A stretch of 64,000 nt of DNA from Natrarchaeobaculum aegyptiacum (GCF_002156705.1 NZ_CP019893.1:2046001-2110000), one strand, 5' to 3'. Counted from the stretch's first letter, positions 54,528 to 63,440 are shown. The notes: a model not told the origin generated them from the letters alone. Numbers and translations are program-made.

Positions 54528-54784
54528 AGCCGCCCTACCAGCAACGGTGCAAATTAGGTTCGGCGTCTACTGTGAAGGGCGAGGCTTTCGCCTCGAATTT
54601 TTCGTAACGTGGGTCATCCAGTCGCCGTGGACACCGCGTCCATCTCGGAAGTCACCTCTGCCAGTCCGTATCACCAGTTTCGATCCGCGATGGCCGATCG
54701 CTCGTGGGCGTCGACGGCCGGAACTACTACCACCGCCGACTGACCATGTGAACCCGGAGCCACAGCTCTTTGGGTGATTTCGCC

Positions 54785-55273
54785 GTGGAAGATACGACCA
54801 GACCCGTGCCAGTCGGCGTCGCAGAGTACGCCATCTCGAGCGACGAGCGGCCGCTCCGGACCAGCGGCGTCGGCTCCTGTGGCGTGGTCGTCGTCCACGA
54901 CGAGCGGGCGGGCGTCAGCGGCCTCTTGCACTTCATGCTCCCGACGGCTGGTCGACGAGCCGACCGGGATCCCGACGCGAAGTTCGCCGACTCGGGGATC
55001 GAGGCGCTACTCGAGGCCTTCGAAGACGCGGGCGGCTCGCTGGCGCGTGCGTGGGCGAAGCTGGCCGGCGGTGCGGCGATGCTCGACTTCGAGAGCTTCG
55101 ATCGGCCGATCGGAGAGCGGAACGTCGAGGCCGCCCGCGAGGCGCTGGCGGCCCACGACGTGCCGGTCCGGGGCGACGACGTCGGCGGCGACGCCGGCCG
55201 GATGGTCACGTTCGACCCGGCGACTGGCACGTTACGGGTGAAGACGGCGACGGGCGAGCGCCGTGAGATCTGA
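54785..55273 (+). CDS. cheD: Chemoreceptor glutamine deamidase CheD
   Basis: The 162-residue enzyme deamidates glutamines of transducer proteins to glutamates. The catalytic Cys32 in GVGSCGVVVV and His49 in SGLLHFML are 17 residues apart, as in Thermotoga CheD. The GTG at 54785 is chosen as start; an upstream TTG would add five residues. It is convergent with the double cheC gene. Transducers of this organism, such as the one at 24605, are likely substrates. Confidence 0.9.
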   Translation: MEDTTRPVPVGVAEYAISSDERPLRTSGVGSCGVVVVHDERAGVSGLLHFMLPTAGRRADRDPDAKFADSGIEALLEAFEDAGGSLARAWAKLAGGAAMLDFESFDRPIGERNVEAAREALAAHDVPVRGDDVGGDAGRMVTFDPATGTLRVKTATGERREI

Positions 55274-55281
55274 GCTATCGC

Positions 55282-56511
55282 TCAGTTCCCCGAGTGAAAC
55301 ACGTCCCCGGGGTCGGCCCGGGTCTCGGTCGCCCGTTCGACGAGCAACTCCTCGAGTGCCGACTCGAGTTCGCCGGGTCGGGGGAGCGCAAAGAGCTGGC
55401 AGGTGACCGACTCGGCGTCGGGGGTTTCGATGCTCGAGTCCAGCAGGAACGCGTAGTTACCGGAGCGAGCGACGTCGGCGACGATGGGGCTGACGATCGA
55501 CGAGCCCATGTCCGCAACGAACGACGGCGGGGAGTGCTTGATCGACGTCTGGAGGACGTTCGCCCACCCGTCGAGAAAGCCGCTGACGACGACGTTACAC
55601 AGTTCCTCGAAGGCACCCTGCGCCGTGTCGTCCCACTCGATCGGCTCGCCGTCTCCGGCCCCGTCCTCGAACGCCACGGGGGCCAGCGCTTCGACGCTTC
55701 GACGCGCCGACGCCGGATCGAACAGGACTGCGAGGTAGCCACTGGGCGTTCCCCGGTACTCGACGACCGTACCGACGCGCTGGTCGTCGCCGACTTGCCG
55801 GGAGATGTCCGTCACGGGCGTGAAGTTGAGCCGATTGACCTCGACGTCGGTCTCGAGGCCGGTCATCGTCGTCACGTTCTCGGCTGCGCGGACCGCCCCG
55901 CGCTCGGTCATCTCCGTGAACACCTCGAGTTTTTCGAGCGAGACGCCGCCGCTCGTCCGTCGTTCGAGCAGTCGCTCGAGCGCGTCGACGTCCGGAACGA
56001 GGAGGATGCTGAAGTGCACGTCCTCGTCCACGGCGTCGACGCTGCTCCGGAAGACGAGAATCGGTCGTTCGTCGCCCGTCTGGTACGGGAGGACGGCCGA
56101 GCCGGTTCCCTCGAGGTACGATGGTGGTGCGGTCTCGACTTTCGTCCCGAGGTAGTCGGCCCAGCCGCTGACGAAGCCGTTTGCGACGATGTTACCAACC
56201 TCGACGATCGCGCTTTCGGCCCGGTCTTCGTCGCCGGGCGGAACCAGTTTCCCGGTGATCGTCTCCCGGCCGTGGTCGTCGAAGACGAGGACTGCCTCGC
56301 CCGAGAGCGGTTCACCGAGGGCGACGCTGACGCCGGCGTACTCGTCGTCGCCGTACTCGGCCCGGAGATCCGCCGGCGACTGGATCGAGACGCCGGTCAC
56401 CTCGACGTGCGTCTCGATCCCCGTCAGTTTCGACAGCGCCGCGGCGGCCGATTCGGCGCCATCGCGGGCGAGTTCGTTGTAGATCTCGAGTGACTGGACG
56501 TCGACCTCCAT
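55282..56511 (-). CDS. Double CheC-type CheY-P phosphatase/adaptor
   Basis: The 409-residue protein has two fused CheC domains (about residues 1-200 and 205-409). Active-site-like motifs E-x-x-N occur as VEVGNIVANGF and EELCNVVVSGF, each followed by the PP(S) turn. The other motif of each domain is degenerate (SAAAALSKLTG and GAVRAAENVTT). CheC dephosphorylates CheY-P and binds CheD, so the adjacent cheD fits. The ATG at 56509-56511 is used as start. The fused architecture is longer than a standard single CheC of about 200 residues. Confidence 0.82.
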   Translation of the reverse strand: MEVDVQSLEIYNELARDGAESAAAALSKLTGIETHVEVTGVSIQSPADLRAEYGDDEYAGVSVALGEPLSGEAVLVFDDHGRETITGKLVPPGDEDRAESAIVEVGNIVANGFVSGWADYLGTKVETAPPSYLEGTGSAVLPYQTGDERPILVFRSSVDAVDEDVHFSILLVPDVDALERLLERRTSGGVSLEKLEVFTEMTERGAVRAAENVTTMTGLETDVEVNRLNFTPVTDISRQVGDDQRVGTVVEYRGTPSGYLAVLFDPASARRSVEALAPVAFEDGAGDGEPIEWDDTAQGAFEELCNVVVSGFLDGWANVLQTSIKHSPPSFVADMGSSIVSPIVADVARSGNYAFLLDSSIETPDAESVTCQLFALPRPGELESALEELLVERATETRADPGDVFHSGN

Positions 56512-56722
56512 CGACTCATCCCCCCGCCGCGGACGAGCGACCGGCTGTGCGTGGCATACGGCCACACTAGTCGGGTCGGCTAATCTATCTTTGGGAAGAC
56601 TGCCAGTTTCGCTAACCGATCGCCGGCGACCTGCCAGTTCGCCATCGCTGGCGACTCCAGTCGGTTGGGGGGCCCCGTGGGTATTTCACTGCAGAACGCG
56701 TTCTCGAACGTGGGGTCAGTCA

Positions 56723-56872
56723 ATGCCAGAAACGATCGAACTCGACGACGACCTGTACGAACGGATCGAAAGCCACCGCGACGACGGCCAGTCTGTCGAG
56801 GAGTTCCTCGAGGAACTGGTCACGATCTACGAGACGGAAGGAGCGTTCCTCCAGGAAGGATACTCCGAGTAA
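56723..56872 (+). CDS. 49-residue antitoxin-like protein (DUF7557-like)
   Basis: The small protein reads PETIELDDDLYERIESHRDD then SVEEFLEELVTIYETEG, matching small haloarchaeal ribbon-helix-helix-type antitoxin sequences; I associate it with DUF7557, without a check. Its stop is 3 nt before the next ATG. No toxin gene with a PIN or RelE signature is nearby, so it may act alone. Confidence 0.6.
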   Translation: MPETIELDDDLYERIESHRDDGQSVEEFLEELVTIYETEGAFLQEGYSE

Positions 56873-56875
56873 TCG

Positions 56876-57574
56876 ATGGGGCTGTCGTACCCACTCTTCC
56901 TCGTCAATTTCAAGAGCTACCGGGGGACCGCCGGCGAGGACGCCCTTCCGTTCCTCGAGACGATCGAACGGGTGAGCCGCGAGACCGGGACGCGATTCGC
57001 CGTCGCTCCGCAACTACCGGACCTCCGGTGGCTCGCCGACCGGACCGACCTCCCGCTGGTCGCCCAGACCGCCCTCCCGCGCGAACGCGCCGGGATGGGC
57101 GACGTCAGCCTCGAGAGCGTCGCCGACGCCGGGGTGGCCGGGGCGTTTCTCTCCCATCCCGAACGGACGGTTGGTCTCGAAGCGCTCCGCCCGGCGATCG
57201 ACCGCTGTCGCGAACTCGACCTCGAGTCGATCGTCTGGGTACCCGACCGCGAGACCGCTCGAGCGGCACTCGCGCTCGAACCCGACTGTCTGCTGTTCGA
57301 GCGGCCGGCTGACATCGCCTCCACTGAGGGGATGGTCCGGACCGATCCAGAGCGGATCGAGCGGTTCGTCGAGACGGTTTTGGCCGCCGACTCGGGCACG
57401 GGGAAACGGCCACACGTCTTCGTCGGCGGCGGCGTCCGAACCGGCGAGGACGTTGCACGCGTCTTCGCCTGTGGTGTCGACGCGACCGGTGCCGCCTCCG
57501 CCGCAGTCGAGGCCGACGACCGCGAGACGTGGCTGCGAGCCGTCGCCGACGCCGTTCCCGGATCGCTCGAGTGA
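56876..57574 (+). CDS. Divergent triosephosphate-isomerase-like protein
   Basis: The 232-residue TIM-barrel protein aligns with archaeal triosephosphate isomerases. The catalytic lysine motif is kept (VNFKSY), and the glutamate motif reads LFERPADI in the place of VEPPELIG. The usual catalytic histidine (AQH) reads AQT, and the GSHTG phosphate loop is replaced by RAGMG, so normal isomerase activity is doubtful. A separate standard tpi gene would be expected elsewhere. It follows the 49-residue gene by 3 nt. Confidence 0.75.
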   Translation: MGLSYPLFLVNFKSYRGTAGEDALPFLETIERVSRETGTRFAVAPQLPDLRWLADRTDLPLVAQTALPRERAGMGDVSLESVADAGVAGAFLSHPERTVGLEALRPAIDRCRELDLESIVWVPDRETARAALALEPDCLLFERPADIASTEGMVRTDPERIERFVETVLAADSGTGKRPHVFVGGGVRTGEDVARVFACGVDATGAASAAVEADDRETWLRAVADAVPGSLE

Positions 57575-57607
57575 GCCTCGAGGAGAGCACCACCGGGGTG
57601 ATCCTCT

Positions 57608-58984
57608 TCACTCGTGACTGCCAGTGCCGCCAGTGCCGGCTTCCGAACCGCCGTGGCCACCCTCGTCGATTCCCCGCTCGTGGCGCAGGTGTTCGATCGC
57701 GTGGAGTTCGACCACGGGGAACACCTTGGTGATGAGCAGGAAGAACAGCGTCACCATCCCGATCGTCCCCGTGATCGAGGCGATTTCGATCAGGCTCGGC
57801 TGGTAGGTCCCCGGTGTCGCCCCGTAGATTTCGAACGACGGGTGCAAGAACCCCTCGACGACGAACAGCACCTTCTCGAACAGCGTCGCCGTCAGCACGG
57901 CGACCGCACAGACGATCGCTCGCTCTTTCGAGAACAGCGCCGGTCTGATCGTCTGGGCGAAGATGTACGCCAGCACGAGACCGACCAGTGACATCGCGAA
58001 GATGTAGATCGGTGCCTCGATGGTCGCGATCCAGGCGACCTCGAGTTCGATCGGTGGGAAGAACGTGCCGGTGGTGACCTGCTGGAGTTGCAGCCAGAGG
58101 AACAGCAGGCAGAAAAAGCCGAGCCAGAGGGTCAGCCCGCGGAAGACGTCGTCGGTGATGATGTGCCCCCAGTCGTAGGCCCGGCGGAACGCGTACGAGA
58201 GGATGATGACGCCGGAAATTGCGGAAGTGAGTGCGATCGTGAGGAACTGTGGCCCCTGCACGCCGCCGAACCAGCGTGGATACGTCGGGAGGACGGCGAA
58301 CAGCCACGGGATCACCCCGCCGTGGAGGAGGAGTGGTGCCATGATGATGATCGCCAGCGCGAGCCACCAGACCATCCGCTGGACGACCTCGTCCTCGCGT
58401 TCGGTGTACCCGATGGTCAACATCGTGTAGATCGGGCTGAAGTGACTCGGCAACTGGTCGCGCAACCTCGAGACGTCGTACCGGAGCGTCAGCCCGAGGT
58501 AGGTCGCCGTCAGCACGAGGTAGGCCGTGATGACGGTCACGTCCCACACGAGCGGCGAGTTGTGGACCGTGATGTGGTAGTGGCCGAGGACGCTCGTGAC
58601 CATCCGGTCGGGACGGCCCATGTGGACGATGATGTAGAAGCCCGCGGCGGAGAGGCCGGCGATCGTCAGCAGTTCGGCCAGCCGCGCGACCGGCATGTAG
58701 CGGTCCATGCCGAGCAGGCGAACCGCCGCCGAGAGGATGATTCCCCCGTGGGCGATTCCGACCCACCAGATGAACGCGCCGATGTACACCCCCCAGGTGA
58801 CGCCACCGCCGGTCCCCCAGTCGGAGAGACCGGTGACCGCGAGTCCCTCGTACAGCTGATACATCCACCCGATCAGGAACGCACCGAACGCCAGCGCCGC
58901 CAGCGCAAACAGCGCGTAGTAGGCGGTCGACGTCCCCTGAAACGGCCGCAGAATGTCGGCCTCTCGTGGCGTTTTCGTGCTCAT
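57608..58984 (-). CDS. NrfD/PsrC-type membrane quinol oxidoreductase subunit
   Basis: The 458-residue protein has about ten membrane helices. It begins TKTPREADILRPFQ and has the NrfD signature AHGGIILSAAVRLLGM and FYIIVHMGRPDRM, with a His-rich C-terminal tail (HLRHERG). NrfD proteins accept electrons from quinol or pass them to a 4Fe-4S subunit, but none is adjacent. The FAD reductase at 59154 is on the same strand. The ATG at 58982-58984 is taken as start; earlier in-frame ATGs exist. Confidence 0.85.
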   Translation of the reverse strand: MSTKTPREADILRPFQGTSTAYYALFALAALAFGAFLIGWMYQLYEGLAVTGLSDWGTGGGVTWGVYIGAFIWWVGIAHGGIILSAAVRLLGMDRYMPVARLAELLTIAGLSAAGFYIIVHMGRPDRMVTSVLGHYHITVHNSPLVWDVTVITAYLVLTATYLGLTLRYDVSRLRDQLPSHFSPIYTMLTIGYTEREDEVVQRMVWWLALAIIIMAPLLLHGGVIPWLFAVLPTYPRWFGGVQGPQFLTIALTSAISGVIILSYAFRRAYDWGHIITDDVFRGLTLWLGFFCLLFLWLQLQQVTTGTFFPPIELEVAWIATIEAPIYIFAMSLVGLVLAYIFAQTIRPALFSKERAIVCAVAVLTATLFEKVLFVVEGFLHPSFEIYGATPGTYQPSLIEIASITGTIGMVTLFFLLITKVFPVVELHAIEHLRHERGIDEGGHGGSEAGTGGTGSHE

Positions 58985-59153
58985 TCCGAGTTCCCGATAC
59001 CTATCCCGGCCACCCACGTCGTTCGATCCCATGCCTGTGCAAGTCACTGCCGGGCGCTCTCGAGGCCGTGCCGGGAGCCACCGCTCGCGTCGTCGAAAAC
59101 TGTAGCCGATACCGGTCGTCGAAAATCGCCGCCGACGCTGGAATGGCGGGGCG

Positions 59154-60392
59154 CTACTGCTCCTGGGCGGGCGCGAGTTCGTCGGCGTCGACGGACTTCT
59201 CGAGGAGGACCTCTGCCTGATCGGCGACGACGCGCTGTTCGCGCATCAGTTGTTTGAGCGTGCTCTGCGGGGAGAGGTCGCCGATGAGGACGCCGCCGAC
59301 GATCTTGCCGTCTTTGAACGCGATGCGTCGCCACTCGGTGTCGGAGTACTTCCGTTCGGCGTGCTCGTCGCCGAGGGTCGGATGGCCGAAGGAGAGGAAC
59401 GGGAAGTCGAAGTGGGTGATCGAGTACGAGGAGACCCACTCGAAGGCCTCTTTTTCTTCGTCGGCAGCCATGTTGACCGCGGCGATGCGGCCCTGTTCTT
59501 TTGCCGAGCCCCACGAGCCGTTCTGGGCCTGCTCGCCGAGCAGGACGTCGTAGAAGCGGGTGATGTCGCCGGCGGCGTAGACGTCATCCACGGTCGTCTG
59601 CATGTACTCGTCGACGACGATGCCGTTGTCCTGTTCGACGTCCGTCTCGCGGAGGAACTCGGTGTTGAACGTCAGGCCGATGGCGACGCCGGCCCAGTCG
59701 CACTCGTAGCGCTCGCCGTTGGGATCGACCGCAGCCGTGACGTGCCCGTCGTCGTCGACCTCGAAGCGGTCGACGCCACTGTCGAAGACCGGTTCGACGC
59801 CCACGTCGCGCATGCCCTCGTGCATGATCTCGGCGCCGTCGGCCGACAGCGCGTAGCGCCACCAGCGGTCCCCGCGCATCAGGTACGATCCCTCGACGCC
59901 CTGTGCACCACAGACCGCGGCGAAGTCGATGCCGAGCAGTCCCGCGCCGACGATGACTGCCTGCTCTGAGTTCTCGGCCGATTCCTTGATCCGCCGGGCG
60001 TCCTGGAACGTCCAGAAGTGGTGGATGCCGTCGGCGTCGCTGTTCTCGACCGGCAGCTGGGTCGGCGTCCCGCCCGTCGCGACGAGGAGCTTGTCGTACG
60101 GGAGGTCCTCGCCCTCGTGGGTCCGGACGACCTTCTCGTCCGTGTCGACGGTCGTCACGTGGGTGTTGAGCGACAGCTCGATGTCGCGCTCGTCGTACCA
60201 CTCCTCGTCGTGAATCGAAATCGGCGCCTCGGGGAGCTTGCCCTTCGCGTGCTCTTTGATGAGAATCCGGTTGTACAGGGGCTCCCCCTCATCGGTGACG
60301 ACGGTAATACCTGCCTCCGGGTCAGCTTCCCGGAGTGTCTCGGCAGCCGAACTGCCGGAGATACCGTCCCCGATGATCACGTACTGGGTCAT
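59154..60392 (-). CDS. FAD-dependent pyridine nucleotide oxidoreductase (NirB/rubredoxin-reductase-like)
   Basis: The 412-residue flavoprotein has two Rossmann motifs, VIIGDGISGSSAAETLREADP at the N-terminus and VIVGAGLLGIDFAAVCG near residue 147, plus VYAAGDIT, the second FAD site. The pattern fits NirB N-domain and rubredoxin reductase relatives. The TRP loop RDGKIVGGVLIGD is typical. It lies upstream of the NrfD gene on the same strand with a gap of about 170 nt, so it may feed or drain electrons for NrfD. A TTAA box 25 nt upstream of its ATG suggests leaderless start. Confidence 0.87.
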   Translation of the reverse strand: MTQYVIIGDGISGSSAAETLREADPEAGITVVTDEGEPLYNRILIKEHAKGKLPEAPISIHDEEWYDERDIELSLNTHVTTVDTDEKVVRTHEGEDLPYDKLLVATGGTPTQLPVENSDADGIHHFWTFQDARRIKESAENSEQAVIVGAGLLGIDFAAVCGAQGVEGSYLMRGDRWWRYALSADGAEIMHEGMRDVGVEPVFDSGVDRFEVDDDGHVTAAVDPNGERYECDWAGVAIGLTFNTEFLRETDVEQDNGIVVDEYMQTTVDDVYAAGDITRFYDVLLGEQAQNGSWGSAKEQGRIAAVNMAADEEKEAFEWVSSYSITHFDFPFLSFGHPTLGDEHAERKYSDTEWRRIAFKDGKIVGGVLIGDLSPQSTLKQLMREQRVVADQAEVLLEKSVDADELAPAQEQ

Positions 60393-60414
60393 GTCCGGAT
60401 GGTTCGTAATCCGG

Positions 60415-60421
60415 GTTAAAG
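60415..60421 (-). promoter_or_regulatory. Probable TATA box for the FAD oxidoreductase
   Basis: On the minus strand it reads CTTTAAC about 25 nt before the ATG at 60390-60392, a leaderless spacing. Confidence 0.45.
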
Positions 60422-60713
60422 TGGGTTGCTATCCCGTCTATTTTGCCTGCCGTGCTGACCATTCGAAACGATCTACGTTCGATTCGACGAATCGGTTTAC
60501 AATTTTAATCTTCACACCCCCTCGAGCCACCTGCCCGTGCCGTTTGCACGATTTGCCCCTGTCTCCGACGCCCATGGCACGTGGTTTCACTCTTTTCGGG
60601 TCGGTGCCCCTCCTCGCTCCTCGCGCTCGTATCGCCCGCCGCGGTCCCGAACTGCCGGTCGCCAACCGATAGCCTCAGTACCCGTCGCGTCCCGCTACGA
60701 AAAGAACACGCGT
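60422..60713. other. Divergent intergenic region between oxidoreductase and MFS genes
   Basis: About 290 bp contain an AT-rich stretch (ACAATTTTAATCTTCACA near 60500) that may be a second promoter for one of the genes. The short open frames here are basic and not supported. Confidence 0.45.
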
Positions 60714-61979
60714 ATGGAGGCGAACGATCGATCGATCGCCGGGTTCACTATGGCAGGCCACGGACTCGTCCACTGGTTCGAGACGGCGATTCCGATCTTC
60801 CTCGTCGTCTGGCTCGCCGAGTTCGACGTCGGCGTCGCCCTCCTCGGCCTCGTCGTCGCGCTGGGGTACGCGCCGTTCGGCCTCGGCGCGCTCCCAGCCG
60901 GCATCCTCGTGGATCGGTTCGGACCGAAACGACTCGTTCTCGTCTGTCTCGCGGGGATGAGCCTCGGCTTCTTCGCGCTCGCGGCGAGTCGCTCGATCGT
61001 CGCCATCGCACTCGCGCTCGTCTGCTGGGGCGTCGCCGCGAGCATCTACCACCCCGCCGGGCTGGCGCTCATCAGCACCGGCGTCGAGGATCGGGGCACC
61101 GTCTTCGCCTGGCACGGCATCGCCGGCAACGTCGGCATCGCACTCGGCCCGTTCGTCGCCGCGACGCTACTGATCGTCCTCGAGTGGCAACTCGTCGCGG
61201 CGATCATGGCCGTCCCCGGACTGCTCGCAATCGGCTACGGGCTCACCGCCGACTTCGACGCGACCGCTGCGGTCGACGACGACGTCGACGCCGGCCCCGC
61301 CGAGGCGCTGTCGCTGTCCGAACTCCTCACGAACTCGCGCGCACTCTTCGCGAGCGCGTTCGCCATCGTCTTCGTGATCGTCACCTTCGAGGGGCTGTAC
61401 TACCGCGGGATGCTCACCTACCTCCCCGAGATCCTCCACGGGCTACCCGCGATGGAAGCCATCGCACTTCCGGAGGGACTCGAGGGGATCGAGGCCGCAG
61501 ACTACGTCTACGTCGGCCTGCTCGTCGTGGGGATGGCCGGCCAGTACGTCGGCGGGAAGCTCACGAACCGCGTCGACCCCGGCCGCGGTATGGCCGTGCT
61601 GTTCGCCGTCTTCGCCCTCCTCGCGCTGGCGTTCGTTCCGGCCATCCAACTGGGGCTCGGCGCGATCGTCGTCCTCTGTGGCGTCTTCGGCTTCTTCCTC
61701 TTTGCTATCCAGCCGTTTTACCAGAACGCCGTCGCCGTGTACACGCCCGCAGACACTCGCGGACTCTCCTACGGCTACACCTACCTCGGCGAATTCGGCC
61801 TCGGCGCGGCCAGCATCGCCATCGGCGGCTACGTCCTCGACGGCTTCTCCACGGCCGCGTTCTTCTTCCTGATCGCCGGCTTCGCTCTCGCCGGGATGAT
61901 TCTCTCGGCGGCCCTCGCAGCCGGTCTTGATCGCGTGCTCGAGGCCAGGACGCCCGTCGAGACTGGAACCGACGACTAA
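60714..61979 (+). CDS. Major facilitator superfamily transporter
   Basis: The 421-residue permease has 12 helices. The loop between helices 2 and 3 contains GILVDRFGPKRL. A His-containing AGHGLVHWFETAIP in helix 1 and YHPAG in helix 4 are features of proton-coupled MFS exporters such as fosmidomycin-resistance-type proteins. The ATG at 60714 is chosen; the upstream in-frame extension is basic and unlike the gene. It has no operon partner. Confidence 0.85.
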   Translation: MEANDRSIAGFTMAGHGLVHWFETAIPIFLVVWLAEFDVGVALLGLVVALGYAPFGLGALPAGILVDRFGPKRLVLVCLAGMSLGFFALAASRSIVAIALALVCWGVAASIYHPAGLALISTGVEDRGTVFAWHGIAGNVGIALGPFVAATLLIVLEWQLVAAIMAVPGLLAIGYGLTADFDATAAVDDDVDAGPAEALSLSELLTNSRALFASAFAIVFVIVTFEGLYYRGMLTYLPEILHGLPAMEAIALPEGLEGIEAADYVYVGLLVVGMAGQYVGGKLTNRVDPGRGMAVLFAVFALLALAFVPAIQLGLGAIVVLCGVFGFFLFAIQPFYQNAVAVYTPADTRGLSYGYTYLGEFGLGAASIAIGGYVLDGFSTAAFFFLIAGFALAGMILSAALAAGLDRVLEARTPVETGTDD

Positions 61980-62072
61980 CCGGCCCGGATAACTGCTGGC
62001 GTCCCGTAGACTGGACTCGAGGATACCGGAACCGCGCCGGCAGTTTCAAACCGCGAAACTGGGACTTCGGAC

Positions 62073-63440
62073 CTACAGCCAGGGCGGGGAGACGAACTCG
62101 CTGGTCGCGTGTTCGTCAGGCCAGATGACTTCCTGGACGCCCTCGCCGTCGTCGTTCTCCTGCCACTGGAAGAATAGTGTGTCGGCCCCCTGATACTGGA
62201 GGTCGTGAGCGAACTCGTGGTCGCGGTCGTAGAACTCGATCGTACCCGTCGCACCCTCGAACGAGACGTCCTCGAGCGCCGGGACCAGGTCGTCTTCGTC
62301 GAACGTTCCGGCCGATTCGACGACGTGGTCGTAGAGCATGACTGCCTCGTAGGTCGTGTAGCCGGTGTACACCGGGTTTTCGTCGAACTCGCTCTCGTAA
62401 GCGGAGACGAAGTCCTGGGTCAGCGGCCCGGGTTCGCTGTTTGCGGTCGCGCTGATCTGACTGAACGTGTACCGGCAGGCCCCATTCGTCTGGTCGTAGT
62501 AGGACGGAAGCTGGGCCGGGACGTGGATGCCGCCGAAGGCGAACGGATACGGTCGTCCGCTGGGCGGGGCCGCCCAGTCGAGAAGAGCGTCCGTGCCAGT
62601 GTGGGCCATCGCGACGAGTGCGACGTCGGCACCCTGCTCGCTCACGGGGTCGTACAGGTCGACGAAGTCGTCGGTCGCGGGCGGATAGCGCTCCTCGAGC
62701 ACGACGTCGAGACCGGTTTCGTCGAGGTCGTCCTGCAGGACCGACCACGGACCGTCGGACCAGTCGTAGTCCTCCGCCAGCACCGCGACCGACTCCCAGC
62801 CGACGTCGGGTGCGATCCCATCGACGAAGTCGACGGTTCCGCGTCCGAGGTCGATCTCGTTCGTCGGACCGACCCGGAAGTGGTACTTGTACGACTCGTA
62901 GTCCTCGCGGATGAGTTGACTCGTCACCGTCGTCGCTGCCCCCGTCGTCAGGTGGAGCAGTTCCTGCTCTGCGATGTCTTCCATCACGTGCACGAGCGCC
63001 GGGCTATCGAACATCCCGACGGTCACGTCAGCGCCTTCCTCGAGGACGAGTCGGTGGTACTCGCGCCGGGCCTCGAGTGGGTTCGCCGCCGTGTCGCCGA
63101 CGGCCAGTTCGACGTCGCGGCCACCGATGCCTCCGCGCTCGTTGAGTTCGGCGACGGCCACTTCCGCTCCGCGAGCCATCGACCGGCCGACGAAGTCCCC
63201 GTCGGGATTCGGTGCGAGCACACCGACGGTCACCGGTCCCTCGGCAGCCTCTGTCGATCCGATCAACCCCTCGAGACTCGTCTCCTCGAGACAGCCAGCG
63301 AGTGCGAGCGTCCCGGCGCCACCGGCAGCCTGTAACACGCGCCGCCGTGATCGCGTCTCTCGCCCACCACGCCCGCCAGCTGTCGATTTCAGTCTCTTCT
63401 GCTCGCCCGTACCCCACGAATTTTCACCCATATCTTTCAT
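62073..63440 (-). CDS. ABC transporter substrate-binding lipoprotein (branched-chain amino acid/urea type)
   Basis: The 455-residue protein has Tat signal RRRVLQAAGGAGTLALAGC with lipobox Cys, so it is anchored outside the cell. The periplasmic-binding type I fold follows with VGVLAPNPDGDFVGRSM and ELNERGGIGGRD as the first strand-helix and NPLEARREYHRLV as the next. It resembles LivJ or urea-binding proteins. No permease or ATPase genes are inside the window. The minus-strand start at 63438-63440 fits the TATA-like box 24 nt upstream. Confidence 0.88.
   Translation of the reverse strand: MKDMGENSWGTGEQKRLKSTAGGRGGRETRSRRRVLQAAGGAGTLALAGCLEETSLEGLIGSTEAAEGPVTVGVLAPNPDGDFVGRSMARGAEVAVAELNERGGIGGRDVELAVGDTAANPLEARREYHRLVLEEGADVTVGMFDSPALVHVMEDIAEQELLHLTTGAATTVTSQLIREDYESYKYHFRVGPTNEIDLGRGTVDFVDGIAPDVGWESVAVLAEDYDWSDGPWSVLQDDLDETGLDVVLEERYPPATDDFVDLYDPVSEQGADVALVAMAHTGTDALLDWAAPPSGRPYPFAFGGIHVPAQLPSYYDQTNGACRYTFSQISATANSEPGPLTQDFVSAYESEFDENPVYTGYTTYEAVMLYDHVVESAGTFDEDDLVPALEDVSFEGATGTIEFYDRDHEFAHDLQYQGADTLFFQWQENDDGEGVQEVIWPDEHATSEFVSPPWL

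Larger units (their letters stand above)
53224..54573 (-). mobile_element. ISH3-like insertion sequence, copy 2 (1350 bp, complete, inverted)
   Basis: The inverted repeat end CAGTAGTTGCCG at 53224 and the mirrored CAGTAGACGCCGAACC at 54573 bound the element. Perfect 4-bp flanks TGAA (53220-53223 and 54574-54577) indicate the target duplication. The flanking sequences (TTGACATCTTCCCCGCGC on the left, GGGCGAGGC on the right) restore a hairpin whose loop is TGAA. It is opposite in orientation to copy 1. Confidence 0.88.

Noticed and set aside
13802-54573. The two ISH3-like copies as arms of a composite transposon
   Set aside because: The enclosed 38 kb holds single-copy core genes such as pan, kae1-bud32, S24e and uvrA, not cargo; independent insertions into similar hairpin targets explain the copies better.
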